A stretch of 64,000 bases of DNA, taken from assembly GCA_028289605.1 (NCBI GenBank), contig JANQON010000006.1:310001-374000 (forward strand), in the 5' to 3' direction. Below, piece after piece: positions 9,160-18,086 of the stretch. The translations under genes were made by a program, and so were the position numbers. The notes under the pieces are model-generated. The model had not been told where the DNA came from and searched no databases. It saw only the letters and a program-made list of their open reading frames with translations. This stretch comes from Hyphococcus sp. (lineage in GTDB: Bacteria > Pseudomonadota > Alphaproteobacteria > Caulobacterales > Parvularculaceae). Numbering within the stretch: the stretch's first letter is position 1; every line of letters begins with the position of its first letter.

Positions 9160-10233
9160 CTAGCCTCTCCAGCTTTGGAATTGATCGGCAAGGCCGGGGA
9201 ACATAATCAACACGCCCGCCACCAGCACAACCCAGGACAGGGTCAGCGGAAGGAAAATCTTCCAGCCGATGCGCATGAGTTGGTCGTAGCGATAACGCGG
9301 CACGATCGCCTTCACCATGGCGAACAGGAAGAAGAAGAAAATGATTTTGGCGCAAAACCAAAAGACCGGCATCGGTCCGGCGTTGAGCGGTTCCCACGGA
9401 ATCGGCGAATGCCAGCCGCCGAAGAAGAGAATGGTCAGCATGGCGCACATCAGGACGATGTTCGCAAGTTCGCCGATCATGAACAAAAGAAACAGCGTCG
9501 AAGAGTATTCGACCTGATAGCCGGCGACGAGTTCGGATTCAGCCTCCGGCAGATCGAAAGGCGGCCGGTTTGTTTCCGCCAGCGCCGATATGAAGAACAC
9601 GACGAACATCGGGAGCAGCGGAATGAAATGCCAGTTCAGAATGCCGGCGCCGCGTCCCTGACTTTCCACGATCTCCGACAAGTTGACCGATCCAACCAGC
9701 AGCAGCACAGAAATGATCACCAATCCGAGCGATACCTCATAAGAGACCATCTGCGCAGCGGACCGAAGACTGCCGAGAAACGGGTATTTCGAGTTCGAGG
9801 CCCAGCCGCCCATGATGACGCCGTAGACGCCGAGCGAGGAAATCGCGAAGAGATAAAGGACCCCGACATTGATATCGGCGACCACGAGTCCAGGCGCCAC
9901 AGGGATCACCGCCCAGCCGACCAACGCGAGCACGAATGTAATCAGCGGCGCCAGCACGAACACGACCTTGTTGGCGCCCGCCGGAATAACGATTTCTTTG
10001 AAGACGAATTTCAACAGGTCGGCAAAGGACTGCAGCAGACCGAAGGGGCCGACCACGTTCGGGCCCTTGCGCATCTGCACGGCCGCCCAGACCTTGCGGT
10101 CGAAATACATCAAAAACGCCTGCGCCAGCAGCAGGGTCAGCAGAATGGCGAGAGAGCCCGCGACAACGGACGCCAGCCACCACCCTGGCAGATCCGCAGG
10201 CCGCGTGATCAGATTGGTCCAGATCTCGTTCAT
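9160..10233 (-). CDS. nuoH: NADH-quinone oxidoreductase subunit H
   Basis: A membrane subunit of complex I at the junction of the peripheral and membrane arms, forming much of the quinone-access chamber. It has 357 residues with eight or so transmembrane helices. Family motifs include [18 protein letters not shown] near the N-terminus, [19 protein letters not shown], and [20 protein letters not shown], which lines the quinone tunnel. The next gene upstream is a GIN-domain protein rather than nuoG, an unusual insertion. Confidence 0.97.
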   Translation of the reverse strand: MNEIWTNLITRPADLPGWWLASVVAGSLAILLTLLLAQAFLMYFDRKVWAAVQMRKGPNVVGPFGLLQSFADLLKFVFKEIVIPAGANKVVFVLAPLITFVLALVGWAVIPVAPGLVVADINVGVLYLFAISSLGVYGVIMGGWASNSKYPFLGSLRSAAQMVSYEVSLGLVIISVLLLVGSVNLSEIVESQGRGAGILNWHFIPLLPMFVVFFISALAETNRPPFDLPEAESELVAGYQVEYSSTLFLLFMIGELANIVLMCAMLTILFFGGWHSPIPWEPLNAGPMPVFWFCAKIIFFFFLFAMVKAIVPRYRYDQLMRIGWKIFLPLTLSWVVLVAGVLIMFPGLADQFQSWRG

Positions 10234-10326
10234 GAGCGAGGGTCTTAGAGCCTATCGGCCCTCGCGTCACGGCTTTTTCGCCGCCAATTGGTCGCAAGGC
10301 GGCGGGTCGCCGCCGGCCAAACCGGC

Positions 10327-10974
10327 CTAGTGGACGGTCACTTCGGCGAACATCGAGTCGCTTTTGACGACCTGCTCCGGCGAGCCGTAAACGTCGATAT
10401 CGCCCATGCCGGAAACCCGCGCATTGACCGCTTCGGCGGCGTAGACGGACGCGTCGCCGACGCCGGAGACGTTGATTTCCACCTTGCGGCACTGCAGCTC
10501 ATCCGCATCGAGATCGCCGACGCCGGACACGCTGGCGTCGAGTTCGTCGCAGGTTCCGGAGATATCCACATCGCCGACGCCGGAGATGGCGAGTTCGAAG
10601 ACGTCAGCGTCAACGCCGTCGATATTGGCGTCAACAACGCCCGAGATTTCGACGCCATTCAGCACGGGCAGAGAGATCTCCGCATCGATGCCCTGACGTT
10701 TGCGGCCCCAGCCGCCGCGGTCTTTTTGCGAGAGCTCCAAAACGCCCTTGGACACCGACGCCTCAACCCGCGCGACCTCCTTGGAGGGCCCGGAAAGGCG
10801 CACGCGGAAGTCATCGCCAACGGTCACGGCGAGGTCATAAACCCCGGATACCTCAATGCGGTCAAAATCGGACAGAGTCAGCTCTTCAGTGACCTCTTCG
10901 TCGCGATCTCCGGCCAGCGCAGAGCCAATGCCGAGCGTGACGGCCGCCCCCAATAAAAGGATCTCTTTTCTCAT
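10327..10974 (-). CDS. GIN-domain (DUF2807) secreted protein
   Basis: A 215-residue exported protein starting MRKEILLLGAAVTLGIG, a signal peptide ending near Ala-Leu-Ala. The rest is a right-handed beta-helix type repeat in which VSGVGD, ISGVGD and VSGMGD recur about every 18-20 residues, the hallmark of the putative auto-transporter adhesin head GIN domain. Family members are periplasmic or surface proteins of unknown function. It sits between nuoG and nuoH on the same strand without any obvious link to respiration. A longer start 22 codons upstream is possible but would bury the signal peptide. Confidence 0.85.
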   Translation of the reverse strand: MRKEILLLGAAVTLGIGSALAGDRDEEVTEELTLSDFDRIEVSGVYDLAVTVGDDFRVRLSGPSKEVARVEASVSKGVLELSQKDRGGWGRKRQGIDAEISLPVLNGVEISGVVDANIDGVDADVFELAISGVGDVDISGTCDELDASVSGVGDLDADELQCRKVEINVSGVGDASVYAAEAVNARVSGMGDIDVYGSPEQVVKSDSMFAEVTVH

Positions 10975-11070
10975 TCTATCCTCCGAATTTTGCCCATTCG
11001 TATCAGGCCGGACGCCGGCTCGGAAGCCGTTCCGCCGCACACTGGGGTCCGCCCGCCGAATTGGGTCGCG

Positions 11071-11610
11071 CTACTGCAGGCGGCCCGGCGATATGGCGAA
11101 GGCGGCGGCGGCCTCCTCCTTTTCGGCGGCGCGCCAGACCGGGACCATCCTCGCGCCGAAAACGGCGGCGGTGACGGCGGTTGCGGCGAGAACCGCCGCG
11201 ATCGCCAAAGCTGACGGCCCGCCGCCCCAGGGCAAGACGCCAGCGGCAATGAGGGATGTCGCGGCGACCGCGAGCGCCGCGGCGGCGTAAGGGGACAAGG
11301 TCCTGCGCTTGGCTTTCTCCAGCGCGCGGAACAGCGGCGTGATGATGACGGCGCCGGCGCCGAAACCGACGACGAAGAACAGGAAAGACAAGACCGCCGC
11401 ATTGACGGCGATCAACATCAAGCCGCCGAAAGACACGCCGCCGGCGAAAATCGCGGCGCCCAGTTGCAAGATGAAAGAGGCGGCGCCGCAAAACCCCGCC
11501 CCGGCGATCAGCGCCAGCGCGATGTTTTCAAACGCCACATTGGCGCGGATGTCTTCGATAACCGCTTCGCGCGCCTCCGCGGGCGTTGGCGGGCGGTTAC
11601 TCGGCTGCAA
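11071..11610 (-). CDS. Hypothetical membrane protein with four helices
   Basis: A 179-residue protein with a short soluble N-terminus ([20 protein letters not shown]) and about four hydrophobic segments (roughly 29-49, 58-82, 103-121, 126-145), ending in a basic and acidic tail. I do not recognise a family. Its ATG lies 14 bases inside the 3' end of nuoG, so translation is probably coupled to it. It is one of several accessory membrane proteins embedded in the complex I cluster. Confidence 0.7.
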   Translation of the reverse strand: MQPSNRPPTPAEAREAVIEDIRANVAFENIALALIAGAGFCGAASFILQLGAAIFAGGVSFGGLMLIAVNAAVLSFLFFVVGFGAGAVIITPLFRALEKAKRRTLSPYAAAALAVAATSLIAAGVLPWGGGPSALAIAAVLAATAVTAAVFGARMVPVWRAAEKEEAAAAFAISPGRLQ

Positions 11611-13702
11611 TTTTCGCTGCGCCCGACATCGCCGCGGAACTCTCCGCCATGGTTTTCGACGCGCGGGCGATTGGGTTTGTCAGATAGTAATCGGACACTG
11701 ATGATGTGAACGGCTCGCCGGACATCGCGCCGGCGACGCCGACCGCGGCGAGGTCAAACGGCGCGTCATCGCCGCCGACTTGATCAATTCGGCCGAGGGA
11801 CGGCGCGTCCTCGATCATCGCCTGACGCAATGCGAAAAGATCGTCATAGGGCAGCGTTTTTCCCGCTCGGGCCGACAGTGCGCGCAGGATCGCCCAGTCT
11901 TCACGCGCATCGCCCGGTGCAAACAACGCTCGCGCGCCCATCTGGGCGCGACCTTCGGTGTTGGCGTACACGCCCGATTGCTCCGTATACGCAGCGCCCG
12001 GCAAGATGATGTCGGCGTGACGCGCGCCGGCGTCGCCGTGATGGCCCTGATAGATCACAAAGGCGCCGCCCAGACGCTTTGGATCGAACTCATCAGCCCC
12101 GAAATTGTAAACCAGATCGATCTCGCGCGCCTCGCAGCCTGCCAGAATTCCTTCAAAATCGCGGCCGCCTTCCTGGGGCAAAAAGCCAAGGTCGAGCGCG
12201 GCGACACGCGCAGCGGCGTCGTGGAGCACATTGAAGCCGTTCCAGCCGCCTTTCACTGCGCCGACGGTCGATGCGAGCCCGGCGACGCTCGCCAAAACGG
12301 CGGCGCCGTCCTGGCGCGCGAGCGCGCCCATGCCGACGATAACCACGGGACGCTTGGCGGCTTTCAGCGCCTCGGCGAAGGCGCCCTCACCTTTTGCGAG
12401 AGAGTCGAGCGTTTCAGGACCCGCACCGAGGTAGTCATAGTCATAGGTCAGCGACGCCTGTTCCCCGATGAGACCGATCTTGAGATCAAGCTTTTCGAGC
12501 CAAGCCTTGCGGATGCGCGCGTTAATCATCGGCGCTTCCTTGCGCGGGTTCGTCCCGACCAAGAGAATCGCGTCCGCCTCTTCCAGTCCAGCGATGCCGG
12601 TATTGAAAAGATAGCCGCGACGATCGCCGCCGCCGAGGGGCGCGCCGTCCTGGCGACAGTCGAAATTGGGAACGCCGAGCGCGATCATGAGATCTTTCAG
12701 CGCCTTCACCGCTTCAGCGGGAACAAGATCGCCTGCAAGCGCGCCGATACGGTCGCTCGGGGTTGTTTTCAGTTTCTCGCCGGCGAGATTCAAGGCTTCG
12801 TCCCAACTCGCCGGCGCGAGCTTTCCGTCCCTGCGGATGTAGGGTCGGTCGATGCGCTGACGCCTGAGCCCGTCCCAGATGAACCGGCTTTTGTCCGCGA
12901 TCCACTCCTCATTAATGTCTTCGTGAACAACAGGCAGAATACGGAGCACTTCGCGGCCACGCGCATCGACGCGAATGTTCGAGCCGACCGCGTCCATCAC
13001 GTCGATCGTTTCCGTCTTGCGCAGCTCCCAGGGCCGGGCGTTAAAGGCGTAGGGCCGCGATGTCAGCGCGCCAACCGGGCATACATCGATCAGATTGCCT
13101 GTCAGCTCGCTCTCAACGGCTTTTTCAAGATACGTCGTAATTTCAGCGTCCTCGCCGCGATTGACGAGGCCTAAGTCGTCGACGCCGGCGATTTCGGTGG
13201 CGAACCGCACGCAACGCGTGCACTGAATGCAGCGGGTCATGATCGTCTTGATCAGCGGGCCCATATGTTTTTCTTCAACGGCGCGTTTGTTTTCCGCATA
13301 GCGCGAGCCGTCGCGGCCATAGGCCATGGCCTGATCCTGCAGGTCGCACTCCCCGCCCTGATCACAGATCGGGCAGTCAAGCGGATGATTGATGAGCAGG
13401 AATTCCATCACCCCTTCGCGCGCTTTCTTGACCATCGGCGTGTTGGTGAAGAGCTCCGGCGGCGCGCCCTCCGGCCCGGGACGCAGGTCACGAACGTTCT
13501 GCGCACAGGACGCGACGGGCTTGGGCGGGCCGCCCTTCACTTCGATCAGGCACATGCGGCAGTTGCCGGCGACCGACAGGCGTTCGTGATAACAAAAACG
13601 GGGAATCTCTTCGCCGGCGGCTTCGCAGGCCTGCAGCAGCGTCAGATCCGACGCAACCTCGACTTCGCGGCCGTTCACCTTGATGACGCGCGTTTCGCTC
13701 AT
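11597..13702 (-). CDS. nuoG: NADH-quinone oxidoreductase subunit G
   Basis: The largest peripheral-arm subunit (701 residues). The N-terminal 2Fe-2S ligands are Cys37, Cys48, Cys51 and Cys66; the His/Cys motif for N5 lies around [18 protein letters not shown], and [10 protein letters not shown] with CPVGAL supplies N4. The remainder is the degenerate molybdopterin oxidoreductase domain without cofactor residues. Length and order are standard for alphaproteobacteria. Upstream lies the coiled-coil ORF, downstream a membrane protein that overlaps the stop. Confidence 0.97.
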   Translation of the reverse strand: MSETRVIKVNGREVEVASDLTLLQACEAAGEEIPRFCYHERLSVAGNCRMCLIEVKGGPPKPVASCAQNVRDLRPGPEGAPPELFTNTPMVKKAREGVMEFLLINHPLDCPICDQGGECDLQDQAMAYGRDGSRYAENKRAVEEKHMGPLIKTIMTRCIQCTRCVRFATEIAGVDDLGLVNRGEDAEITTYLEKAVESELTGNLIDVCPVGALTSRPYAFNARPWELRKTETIDVMDAVGSNIRVDARGREVLRILPVVHEDINEEWIADKSRFIWDGLRRQRIDRPYIRRDGKLAPASWDEALNLAGEKLKTTPSDRIGALAGDLVPAEAVKALKDLMIALGVPNFDCRQDGAPLGGGDRRGYLFNTGIAGLEEADAILLVGTNPRKEAPMINARIRKAWLEKLDLKIGLIGEQASLTYDYDYLGAGPETLDSLAKGEGAFAEALKAAKRPVVIVGMGALARQDGAAVLASVAGLASTVGAVKGGWNGFNVLHDAAARVAALDLGFLPQEGGRDFEGILAGCEAREIDLVYNFGADEFDPKRLGGAFVIYQGHHGDAGARHADIILPGAAYTEQSGVYANTEGRAQMGARALFAPGDAREDWAILRALSARAGKTLPYDDLFALRQAMIEDAPSLGRIDQVGGDDAPFDLAAVGVAGAMSGEPFTSSVSDYYLTNPIARASKTMAESSAAMSGAAKIAAE

Positions 13703-13807
13703 CCAAGGCCCCTTTCCTTCAGCAAGCTCTTAATCGCGCCGAGGTTTATACGGCTTTCGAAGGCAGCGCCAGTCTTGCAAAAGGCTGAATCCGGGCCGCA
13801 CCGGGCC

Positions 13808-14071
13808 CTATTCTCCGACCTGATGTCGCAGGGCGGACTTTACGCCGGCCAGCTCGGCGGCGACCGCTTTCAGGGATTTCTCGTGACGCTGCGCGGCCAG
13901 CCTGGCGCTTTCCTGATTGAGCCCGAGCCGGTGCATCTGCGTCGCGCTGCGTTGGCACTCTTGCTGGATGATATCGATTTGCTCAGTCAGTGCCGTCATC
14001 GCGGCCTGGAGCCGATCAAGTCCGGCTTCGATCCGCTCAAGCCGGCGATCGTTGGGAGTTTCGTCGCGCAT
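13808..14071 (-). CDS. Short coiled-coil protein
   Basis: An 87-residue soluble peptide made almost entirely of heptad-like helix (RRLERIEAGLDRLQAAMTAL, TEQIDIIQQE, then another basic helix). There is no known family that I recognise. It lies between the GNAT gene and nuoG on the same strand. The start is the first ATG. Such peptides can be structural or toxin-antitoxin-like, but no evidence here supports either. Confidence 0.5.
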   Translation of the reverse strand: MRDETPNDRRLERIEAGLDRLQAAMTALTEQIDIIQQECQRSATQMHRLGLNQESARLAAQRHEKSLKAVAAELAGVKSALRHQVGE

Positions 14072-14162
14072 GGTCTCGGCCCTTCCGCTCGCTCCCCCAT
14101 TTTATGGAACACAGTGAAGCTCGATTATCCTGCAAACGGTGTTCCAATACGAGGCGGCGGCG

Positions 14163-14696
14163 CTATGGGTTGCGTTTCAGAATGAACTCAGGATCCGGGT
14201 GGTCGCCGACCATGAAAACGTATTCCTGAACCTTCCCAAAGCCGTAGCGCGCATAGAGGCGCTGCGCCCCGGTGTTTTCGCTGTAGACGCTCAGATAGAT
14301 GGCGTCGAACCGGTTCTCTAGCCATTCCAGGACGAGATTGAGCATGCGTCCGCCGACGCCGCCGCCCCGATGCTCCTGCAAGAGATACAACCGCACCAGC
14401 TCGCCGGCGCGGTCCGGCATATCGTCGACCGGCAAATCGCAAGGACCGGCGACGGCGTAGCCGAATGCGGCGCCGCTTTCGTCCCGTACAACCCAGATCC
14501 CATAGGCGGGGTCGTCGATCAGCTGCTGGTAAACTTCCGGCGCGTGCTTGTCGCGCAAGAAGGCGTTGAGGTCCCTTGGATCGTAGAGGTGACCGAAGGT
14601 CTGTGTGAAGGTCTCAGCGCCCAGCCGGCTCAACTCCGCCGCCGACGCAGCGGCCGCCGGACCGTCAATCTCCACATCGTCGCGCGCATCGCCCAT
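14163..14696 (-). CDS. GNAT family N-acetyltransferase
   Basis: A 177-residue acyl-CoA-dependent N-acetyltransferase. The acetyl-CoA pyrophosphate loop is HRGGGVGGRML after the strand ELVRLYLLQE, and motif B is YSENTGAQRLYARYGFGKV, both characteristic of GNAT. The N-terminal third (ETFTQTFGHLYDPRDLNAFL) resembles the PhnO/RimI-like small-molecule or protein acetyltransferases. The acceptor is unknown. It lies between the HU-like gene and nuoG in the same orientation. Confidence 0.9.
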   Translation of the reverse strand: MGDARDDVEIDGPAAAASAAELSRLGAETFTQTFGHLYDPRDLNAFLRDKHAPEVYQQLIDDPAYGIWVVRDESGAAFGYAVAGPCDLPVDDMPDRAGELVRLYLLQEHRGGGVGGRMLNLVLEWLENRFDAIYLSVYSENTGAQRLYARYGFGKVQEYVFMVGDHPDPEFILKRNP

Positions 14697-14790
14697 ATCG
14701 AAAATCTGCCGGCCGCCCTCGTGAAATGCAATGGGCGCCTCGCAAGGCTTTCATCCCTCGCAAGACGCCCATTCATTCAAGCGCAAAAAG

Positions 14791-15234
14791 TTAAAGAACG
14801 CGTTCTTTAAGGTCCTTTGCAACGCGGAAAGCGACCTTTTTGGAAGCTTTGATGCGGATTTTCTCGCCCGTCGCCGGGTTGCGGCCCCAGCGCGCGGCGC
14901 GATGGCGCACCTGCAGGATGCCGAGACCGGCGATGCGAAGCTTCTTACCTTTTTTCAGGTAGCCGCCCATCCGATCAACGAAGTCGGCGATGAACTCTTC
15001 GGCCTGTTTCTTGGGCATGTCATGAGCTTCCGCAAGCTCTGCTGCAAGATGCTTATAGGTCAAAACGTCAGGCAACGCTTTCTTGGCGGTTGTTTTCTTC
15101 TTTGCTGCAGCGCGTTTTGCAGGCGCTCGCTTCGCCGTCGTTTTCCGTGCGGCGGTTTTCTTCGCCGGCGCTTTGCGCGTTGTTTTTTTGCGTGCAGGCG
15201 CCTTACGCGTTGCAGTCTTTCGTTTCACAGCCAT
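14791..15234 (-). CDS. HU-family DNA-binding protein with histone H1-like N-terminal tail
   Basis: A nucleoid protein of 147 residues in two parts. Residues 1-53 are almost only Lys, Ala, Arg and Thr, with repeats such as RKAPARKKTT and KRAPAKRAAAKK, like the eukaryotic H1 tail and bacterial H1-like AlgP/HctB. From about residue 56 a HU/IHF fold follows (LTYKHLAAELAEAHDM, GYLKKGKKLRIAGLGIL, RWGRNPATGEKIRIKASKK). HU proteins are usually about 90 residues. It would bend and compact DNA with extra nonspecific affinity. Its upstream region carries four GANTC sites. Confidence 0.92.
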   Translation of the reverse strand: MAVKRKTATRKAPARKKTTRKAPAKKTAARKTTAKRAPAKRAAAKKKTTAKKALPDVLTYKHLAAELAEAHDMPKKQAEEFIADFVDRMGGYLKKGKKLRIAGLGILQVRHRAARWGRNPATGEKIRIKASKKVAFRVAKDLKERVL

Positions 15235-15249
15235 TGATTATTCCTTTGC

Positions 15250-15314
15250 GAATCAGTGAATCGGTTTGCAGTGAAATCACGAGATTCGCTGCAATTCAAG
15301 GGTTTTTGCGATTC
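15250..15314. promoter_or_regulatory. Cluster of four GANTC (CcrM) sites upstream of the HU-like gene
   Basis: GANTC occurs at 15250-15254, 15258-15262, 15283-15287 and 15310-15314 within the 119-base nuoF to HU-like gap. The first and third form an inverted repeat GCGAATC/GATTCGC. CcrM methylates GANTC in alphaproteobacteria and its cell-cycle hemimethylation controls some promoters. That this applies here is inference. Confidence 0.45.
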
Positions 15315-15353
15315 ACACGGCTTTGCAACCGCCGCCGCAAATATTTCGAAGCG

Positions 15354-16661
15354 TTACTCCGCCGCGACAGTCGCCATGGAAACGCCGCCGCGATCGGCCC
15401 GATAGCTGTTGATGCGCTCTTCAATTTCGCCTCTGAAGTGACGGATGAGCCCTTGCACCGGCCAGGCCGCCGCGTCGCCGAGGGCGCAGATTGTGTGGCC
15501 TTCAACCTGACCTGCAACATCGAGCAATTTGTCGATTTCTTCCGTGGTCGAATCACCTTCGGCCATGCGTTCCAGGACGCGCCACATCCAACCGGTTCCC
15601 TCGCGGCACGGCGTACACTGACCGCAGGACTCATGCTTATAGAAGTAACTGATGCGGCTGATGGCGCGCACAATGTCCGTCGACTTGTCCATTACAATAA
15701 CCGCCGCGGTGCCGAGGCCTGACTTGACGTCGCGCAGCGCATCAAAATCCATCAACACGTCGTCGCAGATTTCGCGCGGTATGAGGGGTACGGACGAGCC
15801 GCCGGGAATAATCGCCTTCAGATTGTCCCAGCCGCCGCGCACGCCGCCGCAATGGGTGTTGATCAATGTCTTCAGCGGTATCGACATCGCTTCTTCGACA
15901 TTGCACGGCCGTTCGACGTGGCCGGAAATACAGAAAACCTTCGTACCCTTATTATTGTCGCGACCGAATTTTTGGAACCAGTCGGCGCCGCGGCGCAGGA
16001 TCGTTGGGACCACCGCGATGGATTCCACATTGTTCACCGTGGTCGGGCAGCCATAGAGCCCGGCGCCCGCCGGAAACGGCGGTTTCAGGCGCGGCTGGCC
16101 CTTCTTGCCTTCGAGGCTTTCTAGAAGCGCGGTTTCTTCGCCGCAGATATAGGCGCCGGCGCCGTGGGCGACGTAGAGATCGAAATCCCAGCCCGACCCA
16201 GCGGCGTTTTTCCCAAGCAAACCAGCCGCGTAGGCCTCATCAATCGCCGCCTGGAGGTTGTTTCGCTCGTCGATATATTCGCCGCGAATATAGATGTAAC
16301 AGGCGTGGGCGCGCATGGCGTATGAGGCGATGAGACACCCCTCAATGAAGAGATGCGGATCATGGCGCATCATCTCCCGGTCCTTGCAGGTGCCGGGTTC
16401 GGATTCGTCCGCATTCACCACAAGATAGTGCGGACGGTCGCCGACTTCTTTCGGCATGAACGACCATTTCAGGCCCGTCGGGAAACCGGCGCCGCCGCGG
16501 CCGCGCAGCCCGGAGTCCTTAATCTGTTGAATGATCCATTCATGTCCCATACGGATTAAATCCGCCGTGCCGTTCCATGCGCCGCGCTTTTTGGCTTCCT
16601 CCAGCCGCCAGTCATGGAGGCCGTATAGGTTGGTGAATATCCGGTCTTTGTCTTCGAGCAT
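15354..16661 (-). CDS. nuoF: NADH-quinone oxidoreductase subunit F
   Basis: Binds NADH and FMN and carries cluster N3, starting electron entry into complex I. The 435 residues show [18 protein letters not shown] (NADH/FMN binding, residues 51-68), the FMN-contacting [10 protein letters not shown] and the N3 ligands in [12 protein letters not shown] near the C-terminus. I start at [14 protein letters not shown] because this matches the family N-terminus; five extra in-frame codons upstream begin with another ATG. The first 17 codons recur upstream as a relic (see 16915-16968). Confidence 0.97.
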   Translation of the reverse strand: MLEDKDRIFTNLYGLHDWRLEEAKKRGAWNGTADLIRMGHEWIIQQIKDSGLRGRGGAGFPTGLKWSFMPKEVGDRPHYLVVNADESEPGTCKDREMMRHDPHLFIEGCLIASYAMRAHACYIYIRGEYIDERNNLQAAIDEAYAAGLLGKNAAGSGWDFDLYVAHGAGAYICGEETALLESLEGKKGQPRLKPPFPAGAGLYGCPTTVNNVESIAVVPTILRRGADWFQKFGRDNNKGTKVFCISGHVERPCNVEEAMSIPLKTLINTHCGGVRGGWDNLKAIIPGGSSVPLIPREICDDVLMDFDALRDVKSGLGTAAVIVMDKSTDIVRAISRISYFYKHESCGQCTPCREGTGWMWRVLERMAEGDSTTEEIDKLLDVAGQVEGHTICALGDAAAWPVQGLIRHFRGEIEERINSYRADRGGVSMATVAAE

Positions 16662-16688
16662 GATATTTCCGTTCAATGCGATGAGAAC

Positions 16689-16922
16689 CTAAAAGGGAAT
16701 CCAGAACAGGATCGGCGCCAGGAGAATGACGCCAATGACAATAAAAACAATGCCGGCGGTTTGCGCGCCGACGTTTAACAGTACTCCACCCACGGCCATA
16801 GACGACAACGCCAGGGCGATCAGAACCCAAAGCATGCGTTGCTTTACCTTCGGCCCGCTCTCCGGTCTGTCCGGATCCAACTCCGGAATATAGTGGGGGC
16901 TCTGTTTGCGCTCGTCAGTCAT
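16689..16922 (-). CDS. Small two-helix membrane protein with QSPHYIPELDP N-terminus (copy 1)
   Basis: A 77-residue protein starting MTDERKQSPHYIPELDP, followed by two hydrophobic helices (about 32-48 and 52-72). It shares 15 of its first 17 residues with the gene just upstream (16978-17229), while the helical parts have diverged. The start codon is formed by the duplication junction and overlaps the stop of the vestigial nuoF leader as ATGACTGA, with no clear Shine-Dalgarno, so translation may rely on coupling. No known family is recognised. Its position suggests a link with complex I membrane assembly, but this is conjecture. Confidence 0.65.
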   Translation of the reverse strand: MTDERKQSPHYIPELDPDRPESGPKVKQRMLWVLIALALSSMAVGGVLLNVGAQTAGIVFIVIGVILLAPILFWIPF

Positions 16923-16968
16923 GGAGGCCGTTGGGGTTGGTGAGTATCCGGTCATTGTCGTCGAGCAT
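16915..16968 (-). pseudogene. Vestigial duplicate of the nuoF N-terminus (17 codons)
   Basis: Reads MLDDNDRILTNPNGLHD then TGA. It matches the first 17 residues of NuoF ([17 protein letters not shown]) at 12 positions and lies exactly 307 bases upstream of it. It is the leftover nuoF start from a tandem duplication that also produced the two small membrane protein genes. It begins right after the stop of copy 2 and its own stop overlaps the start of copy 1, so it may now act as a translational coupling leader. Confidence 0.8.
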
Positions 16969-16977
16969 CATCTGGTG

Positions 16978-17229
16978 TCACGACTTTCTTTTTTTTGCCA
17001 AAAGCCAGCTGAGAACGAACATCACAGCGGTGAACGACAATGCTCCGGCCCCCAGATAGAGGGTGATGTCATTACCATTCTTGAGGCCGACGTAGACAAA
17101 AGCGGCGCCCATTATGATCAGCGTAGCCGAAAAATATATCAGCTCGCCGGCGCTCGGTCCGGGGAACTTTTTGCTCTCCGGGTCCAGCTCTGGGATGTAA
17201 TGCGGGCTCTGCTTGCGGTCGTCAGACAT
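16978..17229 (-). CDS. Small two-helix membrane protein with QSPHYIPELDP N-terminus (copy 2)
   Basis: An 83-residue protein starting MSDDRKQSPHYIPELDP with two hydrophobic segments (about 31-49 and 56-77) and a basic KKRKS tail. It is paralogous to 16689-16922; the start codons of the two are 307 bases apart, equal to the spacing of the nuoF start and its relic. The conserved N-terminus is probably cytoplasmic and may bind a partner. A longer start 25 codons upstream runs into a repeat and looks non-coding. The function is unknown. Confidence 0.68.
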   Translation of the reverse strand: MSDDRKQSPHYIPELDPESKKFPGPSAGELIYFSATLIIMGAAFVYVGLKNGNDITLYLGAGALSFTAVMFVLSWLLAKKRKS

Positions 17230-17299
17230 CAGGCCATCCTTGAGGCGCCAACAGGACCGTGTTTGCCGCAAACGATGGCCGCGACCGCCGAACGCGCCG

Positions 17300-17345
17300 C
17301 CCATCCTTCGAGGCCCGGTCGTTGACCGGGCACCTCAGGATGAAG
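17300..17345. repeat. REP-like palindrome copy 1
   Basis: Contains CATCCTTCGAGGCCCGG, a short loop and an imperfect inverted arm ending CACCTCAGGATGA. The same CCTCATCCTGAGG / CCTCGAAGGATG element occurs four more times around 20.2-20.7 kb. It lies between two nuo-cluster accessory genes. Such elements are typical intergenic repeats in alphaproteobacteria. Confidence 0.7.
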
Positions 17346-17364
17346 ATCGGGGTTGTGGCGCACG

Positions 17365-17598
17365 TCACTGATTTTCCTCCAGCTTTGAAGGCCCCGCCAT
17401 CGCACCCTTATGCTCCTTGAACCAGCGCAGAAACAGCGGCGCGAACAGCGCCGTTGACGCCACGACGCCGACGACCAGAACCGTAACGCTGCCGGTGAGG
17501 AAAAAAGAGACGACCACCGCGGCAAGCACCGCGCCTTCCCACAGAGCGAGCTTGAGAATGGCGCTGATTGCTCTTTTTCGCGCTGCGTCCCGCTCCAT
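17365..17598 (-). CDS. Small two-helix membrane protein
   Basis: A 77-residue protein starting MERDAARKRAISAIL with two closely spaced hydrophobic segments (about 15-34 and 37-57) and a charged C-terminal tail (FKEHKGAMAG). The ATG overlaps the TGA of the upstream lipoprotein gene by one base (TGATG), showing tight operon packing. I do not recognise the family. It is another small accessory membrane gene between nuoE and nuoF. Confidence 0.65.
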   Translation of the reverse strand: MERDAARKRAISAILKLALWEGAVLAAVVVSFFLTGSVTVLVVGVVASTALFAPLFLRWFKEHKGAMAGPSKLEENQ

Positions 17599-18086
17599 CA
17601 CTGTCGCCCCTCAAATCCGGCCGCCAAAATCTTTTGATAGCGGTCCTGCAGGGCGCCGTATTCACCCCTGAGCGCCTGCTTGACCCGGCGCTCATCGCCC
17701 ATGGACCGGCAAAGGGCGTTCGCCCGCGTCAGCCAATAGTCAAGAAACGGCGTCCTTGCGTAAATAGAGGCGGAAAACGCTTCCGGCGTTTCCGGGCGAA
17801 TGATCTCCATGTCCATGTCCACGCAGGAGACTTGCGCCGCGAACGGGCTGTGATCACGATAGGGAAACGACTCGATTTTACGACGCAGCTCCAGTGCGTC
17901 CTGCGTCTGGACCACCAGCGTCTGTTCACCGTCCGCGTATACCCCAAACGCGTCGGCGAACCGGGTATCCATACCGTCGCCAGCGACGGCTTCGACGGCC
18001 TTATCCGCACAGGCGGCGAGCACCAGCCCGACGCAGGCGATCAGCCCCGCCGGAACCAGTTTCTTATGCGGCGGAGCGCTTTTCAT
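17598..18086 (-). CDS. Hypothetical lipoprotein
   Basis: A 162-residue protein with a lipoprotein signal: charged start MKSAPPHKK, a hydrophobic core and the lipobox LAAC with Cys26. The mature part is acidic and mostly helical (TQDALELRRKIESFPY, LTRANALCRSMGDERRVK) with no family that I recognise. The stop overlaps the next small membrane gene, and its ATG overlaps the nuoE stop by four bases (ATGA), so it is translated as part of the nuo transcript. Confidence 0.7.
   Translation of the reverse strand: MKSAPPHKKLVPAGLIACVGLVLAACADKAVEAVAGDGMDTRFADAFGVYADGEQTLVVQTQDALELRRKIESFPYRDHSPFAAQVSCVDMDMEIIRPETPEAFSASIYARTPFLDYWLTRANALCRSMGDERRVKQALRGEYGALQDRYQKILAAGFEGRQ

Noticed and set aside
11780-13174. 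464-codon + strand open frame
   Set aside because: Antisense to nuoG, whose cluster-binding cysteines and length are convincing.
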